From contig BFEA01000443.1 in assembly GCA_003427395.1 (NCBI GenBank), positions 1,194,240 to 1,258,239 on the forward strand: a stretch of DNA of 64,000 nt. Direction: 5' to 3'. This document shows, one piece after another, positions 55,519-64,000 of the stretch (positions within the stretch are counted from its first letter, which is position 1; the number at the start of each line of letters is the position of its first letter). The notes under the pieces are model-generated. The model did not search any database. It was not told the origin of the DNA and saw nothing but the letters and a program-made list of their open reading frames with translations. The position numbers and the translations under genes were made by a program. Source of the stretch: Chara braunii. Taxonomy: Eukaryota; Streptophyta; Charophyceae; Charales; Characeae.

Positions 55519-56683
55519 GATGAGCCGCAGTAACTGAAGGTGGAGGAGGGAAGCGAGGAATGTGAGGGAGGCGGGACTCTATGGAATCGGGAGAAGTAGA
55601 AGAGGTTGGGTAGATCTGGGAGAGAATAACTCCAATTGCGAAGTCGGACGCGTCGGTGGTGACGATGAATGGACGCGAGTAGTCGGGTAAGTGTAAGATA
55701 GGAGCTGACGTGACAAGTCGCTTGATAGAGCGGAAGGCATGCTTGTGAGCCGAGGTCCAATGAAAAGGGAGACATCCTCGGGTCTGAGGGGTAAGCTGGG
55801 AAGAATGTTGCGTGTAGTTTTTTAGAAAAGGACCATAGTAGTTGGTCAAAATAAGAAAACTACGCAGAGCAGGGAGAGATGTAGGGGTAGGCCAATCGAC
55901 GATGGCCTGGATCTTCGAGTTGTCCATGTGGACGCCGTGCTCGGATACCTGATGCCCGAGGAAGTCGACTTTGGGTTGAGCAAAGCTGCATTTGGAAAGC
56001 TTCGCATATAACCCATGGTCACGTAGTCGCTGCAGGATAGTGCGAGGATGGGTCAGGTGATCCTCTAGGGTACGACTGTAGATCAGGATGTCGTCAATGC
56101 AGACTAGAATAGAGTCCTTAAGAAGGTCTTGGAACATTGTGTTCATAGCCGTCTGGAAAGTGGAGGGGGCATTATGGAGACCGAAAGGCATGACAGTAAA
56201 CTTGTCGTGCCTGAAACGAGAACAAAAAGCGGTCTTGGGCTGGTTCTCCTCGGCTACGCGGATCTGGTGATATCCGCTACGAAGATCGATCTTCGTGAAG
56301 AAATGATGGCCAGCGAGGCGGTCAAACAGATCATCCGCGTTGGGCATGGGATAACTGTTTTTGACCGTGTAGTGGTTGAGACCGCGATAGTCAATACAGA
56401 GACGAAGGGTGTCATCCTTCTTGCGACCTAAGAGGACCAGGGCACTCCATGGGGAAGTACTCGGTTTAATGAAGCCCTGACCAAGCAGCTCCTCAAGTTG
56501 GCACTTGAGTTCCTGGGCTTCGGGAACCGAAAGGCGATATGGGGCGCGATTCTGAATGCGATAGTTGGGCTCGAGCTGGATGTGGTGCTCGATATCACGC
56601 ATGGGAGGAATATTGTTGTAGGAGACGGATGGTGGGAAAGCATTGCGATACTCGCGAAGGAGGGCACCAACGCTAGGCGGCAA
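55484..56683 (-). pseudogene. pol: Reverse transcriptase and first RNase H block of Element C
   Basis: A 399-codon frame with all Ty3/gypsy RT blocks: [66 protein letters not shown], the catalytic box as ILVCIDDILIYSRT (Y changed to C, both Asp kept), VDFLGHQVSEHG, and VTTDASDFAIGVILSQ of RNase H. Of the RTs here it is the longest uninterrupted one. It would make cDNA in cytoplasmic particles. Confidence 0.92.
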
Positions 56684-57007
56684 GGAAGAAGGAAGAGTGT
56701 CAAATTCCTTGGCAGCGGCGGCGTCTGAAGCAGAGGTGGAGGAAGTCTGTGTGGGGGTGGGGACTGAGGGTGTGTCCTGGTAAGGGAAGCGAGGAGGTGA
56801 GATGGGCTAGCTGGGGTAGAGGAGGGTAAGGAAGTTGAGGAATCAGGAGGGTCGGGGGGCTCAGGAGGTGGTGGATCGAGCTCAACCAAGTCAACGTCGT
56901 GATGCATAGAGTTGCAGGTGATGAGATCCATGATGTCGACAACATAAAGTTCTACATCAGACTGATGAAGGAAGTGGTGGAACTGGGTAGGTGTACAAAT
57001 GGTAACA

Positions 57008-57937
57008 TTAACAGGGGGGGAGTGTAGAGTCCGATTTGCCCAACAACGGAATACGGTATTGCTTCCCATCCTTGGCGTCGAGGACGAGATCGTTGTGGGT
57101 CCAATCGGGGCCGGCATGGGTGAACTGATGGGAGTAGGCAGTGCCGAGAACAAGATCGTATAGGGTTTCCATGACGTCGAAGGCCCACTGGTCATGGAAC
57201 CGAGGGGCCTTGCGAAGGCTCTGGGGCATCCGCAAGGGGAAAGAGAATGGAAGATCAGGCACCACACAATCGACAAAGGATTTGGCCTGATTGTCGCTAA
57301 GCGTGACAATGACAGTGGAAAGGTAGGGGGGCGTGTAGAGAGATGCCTCCTTAACTATGCGAGGATGAATTAAGTCGCCAGTAGAGCCAGAGTCCCATAG
57401 TGCGCGATACACTCTAGTAGAGGTCCCGAGGTGCACCGAAATAACCGGTAAGGTGCGATCGGGATTGTGTAGGCGTTGAGACATCGCGGACAGGGTGCGC
57501 TCTTTAAGGCGGATACGTTCTTGACAGACCTTAACACACTCAAGGTCAAGGAAGGCGATGATATCCTCAACTGCAATAAGGGAAGCACTGCAGCGGGCCG
57601 TGCGAAGAGCACGCCTGGTAGGAGGACGTGGAGGAGGGGGGTCACAAGAGACGCTAGGTGAAGAAGGAGAAGGTATACCAGTGTCGGTAGTGTCAGCCAA
57701 AGATAAGGTCGGGCCAAAGTCGTCGGGAAGAGTAGCGAGCGACACAAATATAGAGTTGCGAACGGGTATGCCTGCTACCGTAGGAGCGTCTGGGGAATAA
57801 GTCATCGCGGCTACGTGGGTGTTGCGCTCGAGGCCGAGATGGGAGGAACATCCTGAGGGGGAGCCTGCTGTGCGAAGTGACTCTAGAGGGCGTTTGCGTA
57901 CAGGCACATAGAAGAGGTATGGCCGGCGAGGCGGCAA
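57008..57937 (-). pseudogene. Aspartic protease of Element C
   Basis: A 309-codon frame. ALWDSGSTGDLIHPR at about 57380-57425 is an intact D-S-G-S/T retropepsin active site. Upstream is a basic, Pro-rich linker. The frame overlaps the gag frame by 55 bp in the -1 phase, as in retroelements that make Gag-Pol by ribosomal frameshifting. I see no slippery heptamer in the overlap, so the shift may simply be a mutation. Confidence 0.85.
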
Positions 57938-58779
57938 CGGGTGCAGATGCCTCGTATACGAAAGTCCTCACTCTCAGCGATGGTCAAGCAGCTGCGAGGG
58001 AACACAAAGTCCGCTGGGAGGGGTAGTTGAGGGACTGTAGAGTGAGTCCTGGAGGATGAGGGCTGACGACGGAGGAGGGCAGAAAGGGCCCGGACGAGGC
58101 GGTCGTCCTGGGAAGAAGCGTCGTCCTTTGGGGGGGACTGAGGGTCGGGTCCCTGGTCTGGGTCACTCACAGAACCATCTGAGGCGGTGCCATCATCAAC
58201 GCCCGACGGATCACGAAGGAGGGCATGCAAGCGGCGAGAGAGGGATTGTCCAGAGCCTCTACGAGGGCCACGGCGGTATGTGGAAGGCTGTCGAGGCTGG
58301 GAGGGGCAAGGGCCTACAATAGTAGCGGAATGGGCAGCGGCGGGATGAGGCGAGGGGCCGACGAGTGGAGCATAAGTGAGATGAATGGCCCTAGCAATGT
58401 TGAAAGCCTCTGGTAAGGTGGGGATCGAATACACCATCATCTGCAACTGGAATGGCTGGGGTAGACATGCGTGGAATCGCTGGATCATGGTGTCCTCTGG
58501 TATGGCTGTGACGGGAATCTGGGCGCGTACACAGTGGAATGTCGTGATGTATGACTCTAAGGCATTGTCGCCACCAAGCCATCTGATCTCAGCCACACGG
58601 GTAATCGGGTCATGGGTTGGCGCAAGGAGAGAAAAAAACTGCTGAAGGAAGTCGTGAAACTCAGGATAAGACATGCCCTCATGTACGCTGAGCTGTGAGC
58701 GAAGGGCGAGGAAGTTGCGCCAAGTGGAGGCTGCACGACCTGTAAAGCGAGAGGACATCTCGACGGGCCACAGTTCCAT
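57883..58779 (-). pseudogene. gag: Gag capsid and zinc knuckle of Element C
   Basis: A 298-codon frame. WPVEMSSRFTGRAASTWRNF and FHDFLQQFFSLLAPTHDPIT match the retrotransposon gag capsid fold (retrotrans_gag-type). A Ser/Arg/Asp-rich linker follows, and near 57905-57950 the knuckle CTRCRLAGHTSSMC has correct C-x2-C-x4-H-x4-C spacing. It is the best-preserved minus-strand gag. Upstream frames continue the N-terminus. Role: RNA packaging. Confidence 0.85.
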
Positions 58780-59912
58780 GGCGACACCATGGTAGCGAAG
58801 CTGCTCCTCAGCAGTAGAGATCTATCCTTGGAGCTCGGGGGCCCTACCGTCAAACTATGGGAGGTGATCCGGTTGGAACAGTGGAACATAAATCGGGGGT
58901 CGATAATGGTTAGGGAGAGGAAGAGCGGACTATGACAGGAGGGCAGAAGAAGTAGTGGCATCAACAAAATAGAAAGAGCGGGAAGTTGGGGCAAAGGTCC
59001 CTGACACATCGTGGTGGCGGGTGGTGGGAGAGTGAAATGCATCACAGCGGCTTGTGTCTGATGTTGTCGGTAGATGAAAGGGGCAACAGGCTGTGTCGCG
59101 AGGTGGGGAGGCAGGGGTTGACCTCCGTGGAGCTGGCGGATGTGATCATGGGCCAGGGTGAGCTGGCATTGGAGCTCAACGTTTTGTGTCCTAAATGTCG
59201 GAGGGAGTGGGAGGGGGAGGCAAAGGAGCAGGGGGTGATGAGGGAGGTGTCATGGAAACTAACGTCGAGCAGGTGGCGGGACAAGATGCCATGGGTCCTG
59301 AGGAGGGAGGTGAAGGGGCGGAAACCTGGGGGGAAGAGATGGCTGCAGAGGAAGGGTGGGACTGGGGTGAGGACATGCAACCCGTGGAAGAGACAAGTGT
59401 GTAGATGACGCCAGCCGAAGAAGGAGAGGAAGCTGGCATAGATGCAGATGAGGGGGGTGGGGAGGGAGGTGCACTGGTACGGGGCTCCAGTTGTGACATG
59501 CGGGCCGACAGGGATGAAAAGTCGGTATGGAGGGCCGTGAATTTGGCCTTGAGTCTGGCCTCGAATCTGGCCTGCATGTTCTCGAGGAGAGCCAGTAGGC
59601 GATCCGATTGGGCGGTTGGACCCGAACTGGTGGCCATAGGGGTGGAAATGTGAGCCGAATCAGCCATGGTATCGCGAGCTAGTAGCGCAAGCCCTTCACT
59701 GATGGAGCGGGAGGGGCTCACCGACTCTGCACTCTGCATGGAGTCATCAGATGAAGAAGATGAAGATAATGTCGAGGGAGCACCGTGACGAGAGGGACGA
59801 TCTGTGGCCGTGGTCGATGCGTCAAAGCGAGCAAGTCGATTGGCGGCACGAGCGTCTCGAGCATGATTTTGGAGTGCTCGCTGTTGGATGTCACGGGGAG
59901 CCAGGGTGACAC
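58780..59912 (-). pseudogene. gag: Gag N-terminal region of Element C
   Basis: The frame 59739-59191 holds a helical heptad-like stretch (LLALLENMQARFEARLKAKF near 59525-59590), then a Pro/Ser/Ala-rich linker. Before it, a frame reads APRDIQQRALQNHARDARAA and STLSSSSSSDDSMQSAES. A middle part near 58800-59040 has stops. The helical part resembles the multimerising N-terminus of Gag. Confidence 0.65.
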
Positions 59913-60579
59913 GCAGAAGGGGGGGTTAGGGACTGTGCAAGGAAGGTGAGTAGAAATGAGGTCTAACGAACTTCCAAAATTAAATTAAGAAAATTCAAAG
60001 TCGGAGTGAGGGGGAAGGAGTGAAAATTTCCAATTCAGGCGAGGAAATGAGGGGAGATTTTCAAGGGATGGCGTGGGGTATAGACAAAAGCATGCATAAG
60101 TCAGTCACGAGGTGAAATAAAATTCCGATATTGTTTGGGCGTAAATTCGGAATTTTTAAGGAAATTGAAGCAAAATTCAACAAATTTCAAAAATATTTGT
60201 AAAAATTTTCAAAAGTTCAGGGGGATGATAGAAGAGGTAGAGATGAGTTGAGAGGAAAATTTTTGATGTAAAATGAAAAATTCCTTGACGTATTTCCGAA
60301 ATTAAAAGAATTTCAAAGGGAATTTGAAATAAAAGTAGAAATCTAATTCCTAAATTAAGAATTTGCGATTGAATTTCATAAAGAATTAGTGATAGCCACG
60401 TAAAGTAGGTTGAGAGAAATTCCAGGATTATGTAGATCAAATCAACAAAACTTCTCGACTTGTTACAAGATTAAGATGAATTTCAATGAAATCAAAAGAA
60501 TTTCAAAAGAATTTCAGAAAAAAAATAGAAGAATTTTGGAATTTTATGGGGGATAGAAAATAGAAGGGAATTCGACATC
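59913..60579. other. AT-rich 5' flank of Element C
   Basis: About 670 bp, A- and T-rich, with many GAATTTCAAA-type words. No gene recognised; probably leader or LTR of Element C. The 5' end of Element E follows directly. Confidence 0.45.
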
Positions 60580-61587
60580 TGCGACGATCTGGGTCCTTGG
60601 CAGGGCTGAGGGGCCCCTGTTGCAAGAGCGCCCGCCCTAAGTGAAGGCGGGCCTAACAAATCACGAGAGGCCTTGGTTGTCAATTTCGCATTTGGGGGTC
60701 CAGGCAGTTTCGTTGCGGCAGTTGGTTGAAGGGAAACATAGGCCGAGCAGCATGGAAATTCCCAGGCCTTCCAGGCCTTTCCGAAAGCTCAAGCCCTGGG
60801 CCAGATTCGCAGCCTCATACACAGACAATTGGGAGGCCCAACCGAATGAGGCCCAGTAGCTGCATCAGAGGCGCAACATCCTGGGGCCTACCGGAAGTTC
60901 TGGGCGCAGGCCAGTCCAGTCAATCTGCCAAACGAGGCAGGCTCTTTCCATTTAGGAAAGAGCTCGCTGCCTGGCCGGGACATTCGGGCACTTGCTGGCT
61001 GGCGGCAGCGCTGCTGGAGCGATAGCTCGTGTGTTGGCTGCTATCATTGGAGCAAGAGGCTGCGCACGTGCAGTCGTGTGGTGAAGCAGGGCGCTGCTGA
61101 GGGCAGCGCCATAGCCCAGCCTCCATAGCTGGCTGTGGGCTTGGACATACAGTGAGGCGCAGGGATGGACTTCGGGTGTACAACAAAGCGAGACGTGGGA
61201 GAGAGTCAAGGGGGAGAGAGAAGGATGATGATGATGATGATGATGTGAGGGCACATACCTGGTATTGGCGATGGTTCTGCATGGGCAACATCTTCAAGTA
61301 CTTGGGGTGCTGCTGGCGTCAACAGTTGCATTGTCCATTCATAGGCTAGTAGTAGATGTGTAGGGAGTAGGCTGGGCGTCGAGCGCCAGGTAGGGATATA
61401 GAGACTCGATACATATGTTGGTGGTGGCGAGAGCAAGCTCTCATTAACATTGACTTTCAATGCTACGATTCTCCAGTGGTGTTATATTGGTGCAATGCTG
61501 CTTCCTGAACACTGTGTTACGATTTGGCTTTCAATGTGATTGTGCAATCTGAATATTGTCATCTCGCTTTTGTTCATTTTCCTTGCA
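60580..61587 (+). repeat. 5' LTR of Element E
   Basis: About 1,008 bp. The right edge CCTTGCA is exact by comparison with Element A. The left edge is set at TGCGACGATC because Element A starts TGCGAGG, and it is less certain. Shared words with the A LTR include GCCCTAAGTGAAGGC, GGCCGAGCA/GGCCGTTGC regions, AAGGCAGGCT-type blocks and the GGGCGTCGAGCGCCAG/GGGCGCCGAGCGCCAG block. Confidence 0.7.
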
Positions 61588-61590
61588 ATT

Positions 61591-61603
61591 TGGTATCGGA
61601 GCT
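61591..61603 (+). promoter_or_regulatory. Primer-binding site of Element E
   Basis: TGGTATCGGAGCT, the same as in Element A and three bases after the LTR end. Initiator Met tRNA type, with A-to-G at position 8. Confidence 0.85.
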
Positions 61604-62866
61604 GGTTCGAACTGCGCTCATTGGTTCTTCACATTTGCTGTTCGGTGCTTCGCATGAGTTGTTGGGCAGTGATAAGGCTTGGGCGTTTAACGTAAGGCGG
61701 CCCAGGGTCGTGTGGGCGCGCCAGGAAGCTATATGGTGACATTAGGGGTGTACGCTGGATGATGAGAGCTCAATTATGTGGCATTTAAGTCGAGGTGGAA
61801 CTACATTCTGCTGTGGGTTGTGCCGAGGCAAAGATCGGTCGTCATAAATGCACACCAGGTTGCCGGTGAGAAATCTGTGGTTGGGGGCAGCATTATGAGG
61901 TACGTTGCTCTCATCCTTATCTACCCTCTCCATCTCTTCTTACCGTGAGGAAGTGAGTTTTGTCTTGAGAGACCTCTCGATGTGAGGTGTTGCGAGCGCT
62001 CAATCTTGAGAGTCGACATTCTTCCTGGGCAGCAAGCTGGTGGGAGACGGGCGATGCCTCTAAAAGGCCCTGGACGAAGCACTGGGGTCACTGTCACCAT
62101 GCCAACCCGATGGGACTAGTACACGCATGCTTTGCTGCAAGTCCTTGGTTCTGTTGCTGCGCAATAGAGGTCATGCAGGGCATGCCAGCCCTTTGAGCAA
62201 ACACTTTCCAGACCGTCTCTAAACATTTATGGTGGGGACTCGGTGTTGATTCTAGCTGTGATCATCGTCTTGTCTACGATGTTAAATAATTCCTGAGGAG
62301 TTACGGGGGATCTCCTTAAATGCCTCCTGATCAGCCAGATCAAACTGGGTGTAAGGCTTGTTGCATGCGAGGTTAAATAATGTGCAGGGGCTGGCAGGTT
62401 CGACGTTGGCTTCGGGCATAGGGGTGGGCCGGATTGCACACCTTCAGACACGCTGCTCAACCAGATGCTCAGGGCGTCGACACAAAGCGACTACTCAAGA
62501 GGGATACAGGGTGAGGGTTGGATTCCGGTAATTGTTCGCTGTGGCACTAATTAGATAAACTGCCATCCAGCATACATCTCTGCAGGAGATGTTATTTTTA
62601 TTTTTGATTACTTAGTTGTTACGGACTTGACTGACAACTAACAGACAACTGCAGATAGAGTAATCTTTGCTGCAATGCAATTTGTATTGGAGTAATCTAA
62701 AAATAGATTTAATATCTTCCGTAGGATCTGACATTGGTTGACACCTAACTACCTAACTATTTCTGTCCAGGCCGACTGAAGTTAGTTGTGTATCACAATC
62801 AGTTGTGTGTCATGCTGAGGTAGGATTTAGTGTGGATTCTAGTTTAGACCACACACACTGTAGCTC
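61604..62866 (+). other. 5' leader of Element E
   Basis: About 1.26 kb, nearly the same length as the leader of Element A. The part at 61870-62115 (GGTTGGGGGCAGC, TACGTTGCTCTCA, CTTACCGTGAGG, GGTGTTGCGAGCGCTC, GGCCCTGGACGAAGCACTGG) is highly conserved with A, more so than the adjoining gag N-termini. Confidence 0.6.
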
Positions 62867-64000
62867 ATGAGTGATGCAAGCACTAGTGAGGAGGAGTTGT
62901 TAGTGGACGACCGTAGGACTACTTGTAGAACTGCTCTCAATCGACCTTTGACTTTCCTAGAGTTAGATCCAGGAGACGAGAGGAGACTGCGGAGAGAGGC
63001 TAGAGAGAGAGCAACAACAAGGAGAGCGAGGGACGCCGCGACCAGTGCCAGGTCTAGGACTACAGCTAGTACCGGTACGACCATGGCTACTTCCTCTACC
63101 ATGTCGCAGGCTTCTTCACAGGCCACTTCGTCAGGAGTTAGTCAGAGTGGTTCTCGGGTTTCCATTAGCCAGAGTGTTGGCTTGCAAGTCAGCCAGCAGA
63201 CTCAACTCACGCCGGAGGATTATGAGATCCTCCAAGCAGAAGAACTTCAGGATGAGTTACAACGACAGTTGGATGAAGCAGCAAAGAGGAGAAGGAGAGT
63301 TATAATGAGGAAAGCTAGACTAGGTAGTAGATTGCAGGAGTTAGGCAAGCTAGAAGCACTACATGAGTCAACACTTGATCCTGCCATGCGAGCACTGCGT
63401 AACTCGCTCCTGTGTGTGGCGGTGACGCAAGTAGTTCAGCAGGAGGTGTTGGCTGAACTAGTGGCAAGCCAAAAACGAATTCTGGCTGCATTACAGGCTC
63501 CTTATCCATTGATGAGGCAACCTCAGTTTGCTGTAGCTCCCCCTTCGGGAGTGGGTCCATCAGTGACGCTGCCGCCGGTAGGGCCATCATTCTCACCCAT
63601 GTTTGGCATGCCCCCTACGGGTGGTTACGTAGCAACTAGTGGTCCGGTTCATGGAGTCTCAGTCGTACCATCAACGACAGTGGTTACTACAGTCCCACTG
63701 TCAAGCCAGGCCCAGGTTAGTGTGCAGCAACCTGTTTCGGTGGCTATGCAGCCACTGCAGCAATCACCTGGGCCCATGCAACCCATGAAGTGGATGCCCA
63801 AGATCCCCTTGCTGAGTCCTAAGCCCTTCTCTGGCGACAAGAAGAAGGATGAGGACCTGGACACCTGGGTAAGGACTGTGCCTACCTATGTGAGGCACAA
63901 GCTTACCAGGCCAGAGCAGGAAGTCATAGTGGCTGCCTCCTTTTTAGAAGGATCAGCAGCACGCTGGTTAAATGGTCTAGTGCAGCAACAGGGCTATGGT
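62867..64000 (+). CDS. gag: Gag of Element E, open and cut by the window edge
   Basis: ATG at 62867 (MSDASTSEEELLVDD) opens 378 codons without a stop to base 64000. Order: acidic start; Arg-rich segment with Ser/Thr run (to about 63180); coiled coil with LTPEDYEILQAEELQDELQR near 63210-63265; Pro/Val/Gln linker; then the capsid start with IPLLSPKPFSGDKKKDEDLD near 63806-63860 and VAASFLEGSAARWLNGLVQQ. The last block aligns with VAASYLEGSAARWLSGLVQL of Element A. The start is supported by the same MSD start in A. Being uninterrupted, it may belong to a recently active copy. The zinc knuckle and pol lie outside the window. Confidence 0.88.
   Translation, partial: MSDASTSEEELLVDDRRTTCRTALNRPLTFLELDPGDERRLRREARERATTRRARDAATSARSRTTASTGTTMATSSTMSQASSQATSSGVSQSGSRVSISQSVGLQVSQQTQLTPEDYEILQAEELQDELQRQLDEAAKRRRRVIMRKARLGSRLQELGKLEALHESTLDPAMRALRNSLLCVAVTQVVQQEVLAELVASQKRILAALQAPYPLMRQPQFAVAPPSGVGPSVTLPPVGPSFSPMFGMPPTGGYVATSGPVHGVSVVPSTTVVTTVPLSSQAQVSVQQPVSVAMQPLQQSPGPMQPMKWMPKIPLLSPKPFSGDKKKDEDLDTWVRTVPTYVRHKLTRPEQEVIVAASFLEGSAARWLNGLVQQQGYG

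Larger units (their letters stand above)
52190..60579 (-). mobile_element. Element C: Ty3/gypsy chromovirus, relative of B
   Basis: Minus-strand coding from about 59912 (gag) to 53472 (chromodomain stop), again about 6.4 kb and with the same domain order as Element B. It is better preserved: long frames cover gag plus knuckle (58779-57883), protease (57937-57008), RT (56683-55484) and integrase (54681-53773). LTR edges were not found; Element E starts at its 5' side and may have split it. Bounds are approximate. Confidence 0.85.
60580..64000 (+). mobile_element. Element E: 5' part of a Ty3/gypsy retrotransposon, relative of A
   Basis: An LTR-like segment, an identical primer-binding site and three-base spacer, a leader with blocks shared with Element A, and an open gag running off the right edge. 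The 3' LTR is outside the window. It differs clearly from Element A in the LTR and N-terminal gag, so it is a separate lineage of the same family. Confidence 0.85.

Noticed and set aside
56428-57309. 293-codon minus-strand Pro/Ser-rich frame
   Set aside because: Mostly a shadow of the protease and RT frames of Element C; only its central part (about 56700-57000) matches the protease-RT linker.

Overview
This window looks like repeat-dominated nuclear DNA from a eukaryote. I see no intact host gene, no rRNA or tRNA gene, no bacterial-style operon and no CRISPR array. Four Ty3/gypsy retrotransposons (three with a recognisable chromodomain), a gag-protease relic of a further retroelement, a plant-type Helitron, two satellite arrays and long microsatellites account for most of it. 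The style suggests a green-lineage genome. A charophyte alga such as Chara is my best guess, but the sequence alone does not prove it. Two runs of N, one single N and an embedded mate-pair library adapter show that this is a draft scaffold.

Layout, left to right. 1-239: a 119-bp dimeric repeat whose halves fold as hairpins. 1155-7000 (minus): a decayed retroelement relic with a gag and a dead protease, preceded by an unrecognised protein built from three diverged copies of a ~230-residue module. 9578-14290: A-rich tract, a ~92-bp satellite, a short bridging repeat, a ~91-bp satellite and a polypurine block. 15250-18470: microsatellites and a CTGT-rich higher-order repeat, with a Nextera mate-pair junction adapter at 15836-15873. 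18883-20393: a broken unknown protein gene. 22619-30767: a decayed Helitron with Rep and PIF1 helicase remnants, extra unknown reading frames, and a canonical hairpin plus CTAG 3' end.

33603-42213 (plus): Element A, a complete but dead Ty3/gypsy LTR retrotransposon with two LTRs, primer-binding site, gag, protease, RT, RNase H, integrase, chromodomain and polypurine tract. About 43150-51536 and about 52190-60579 (both minus): Elements B and C, two related chromoviruses with the same ~6.4-kb coding layout and different inactivating lesions. 60580-64000 (plus): Element E, the 5' part of a relative of A, whose gag is open for 378 codons to the window edge and is the best-preserved coding sequence here.

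The genes do not form a host pathway. They are self-replication modules: Gag and nucleocapsid for particles, protease for maturation, RT-RNase H for cDNA, integrase-chromodomain for targeting, and Rep-helicase for rolling-circle transposition. Nearly all are inactivated. The point most likely to be new is the three-module protein encoded just upstream of the minus-strand gag near 4-7 kb.
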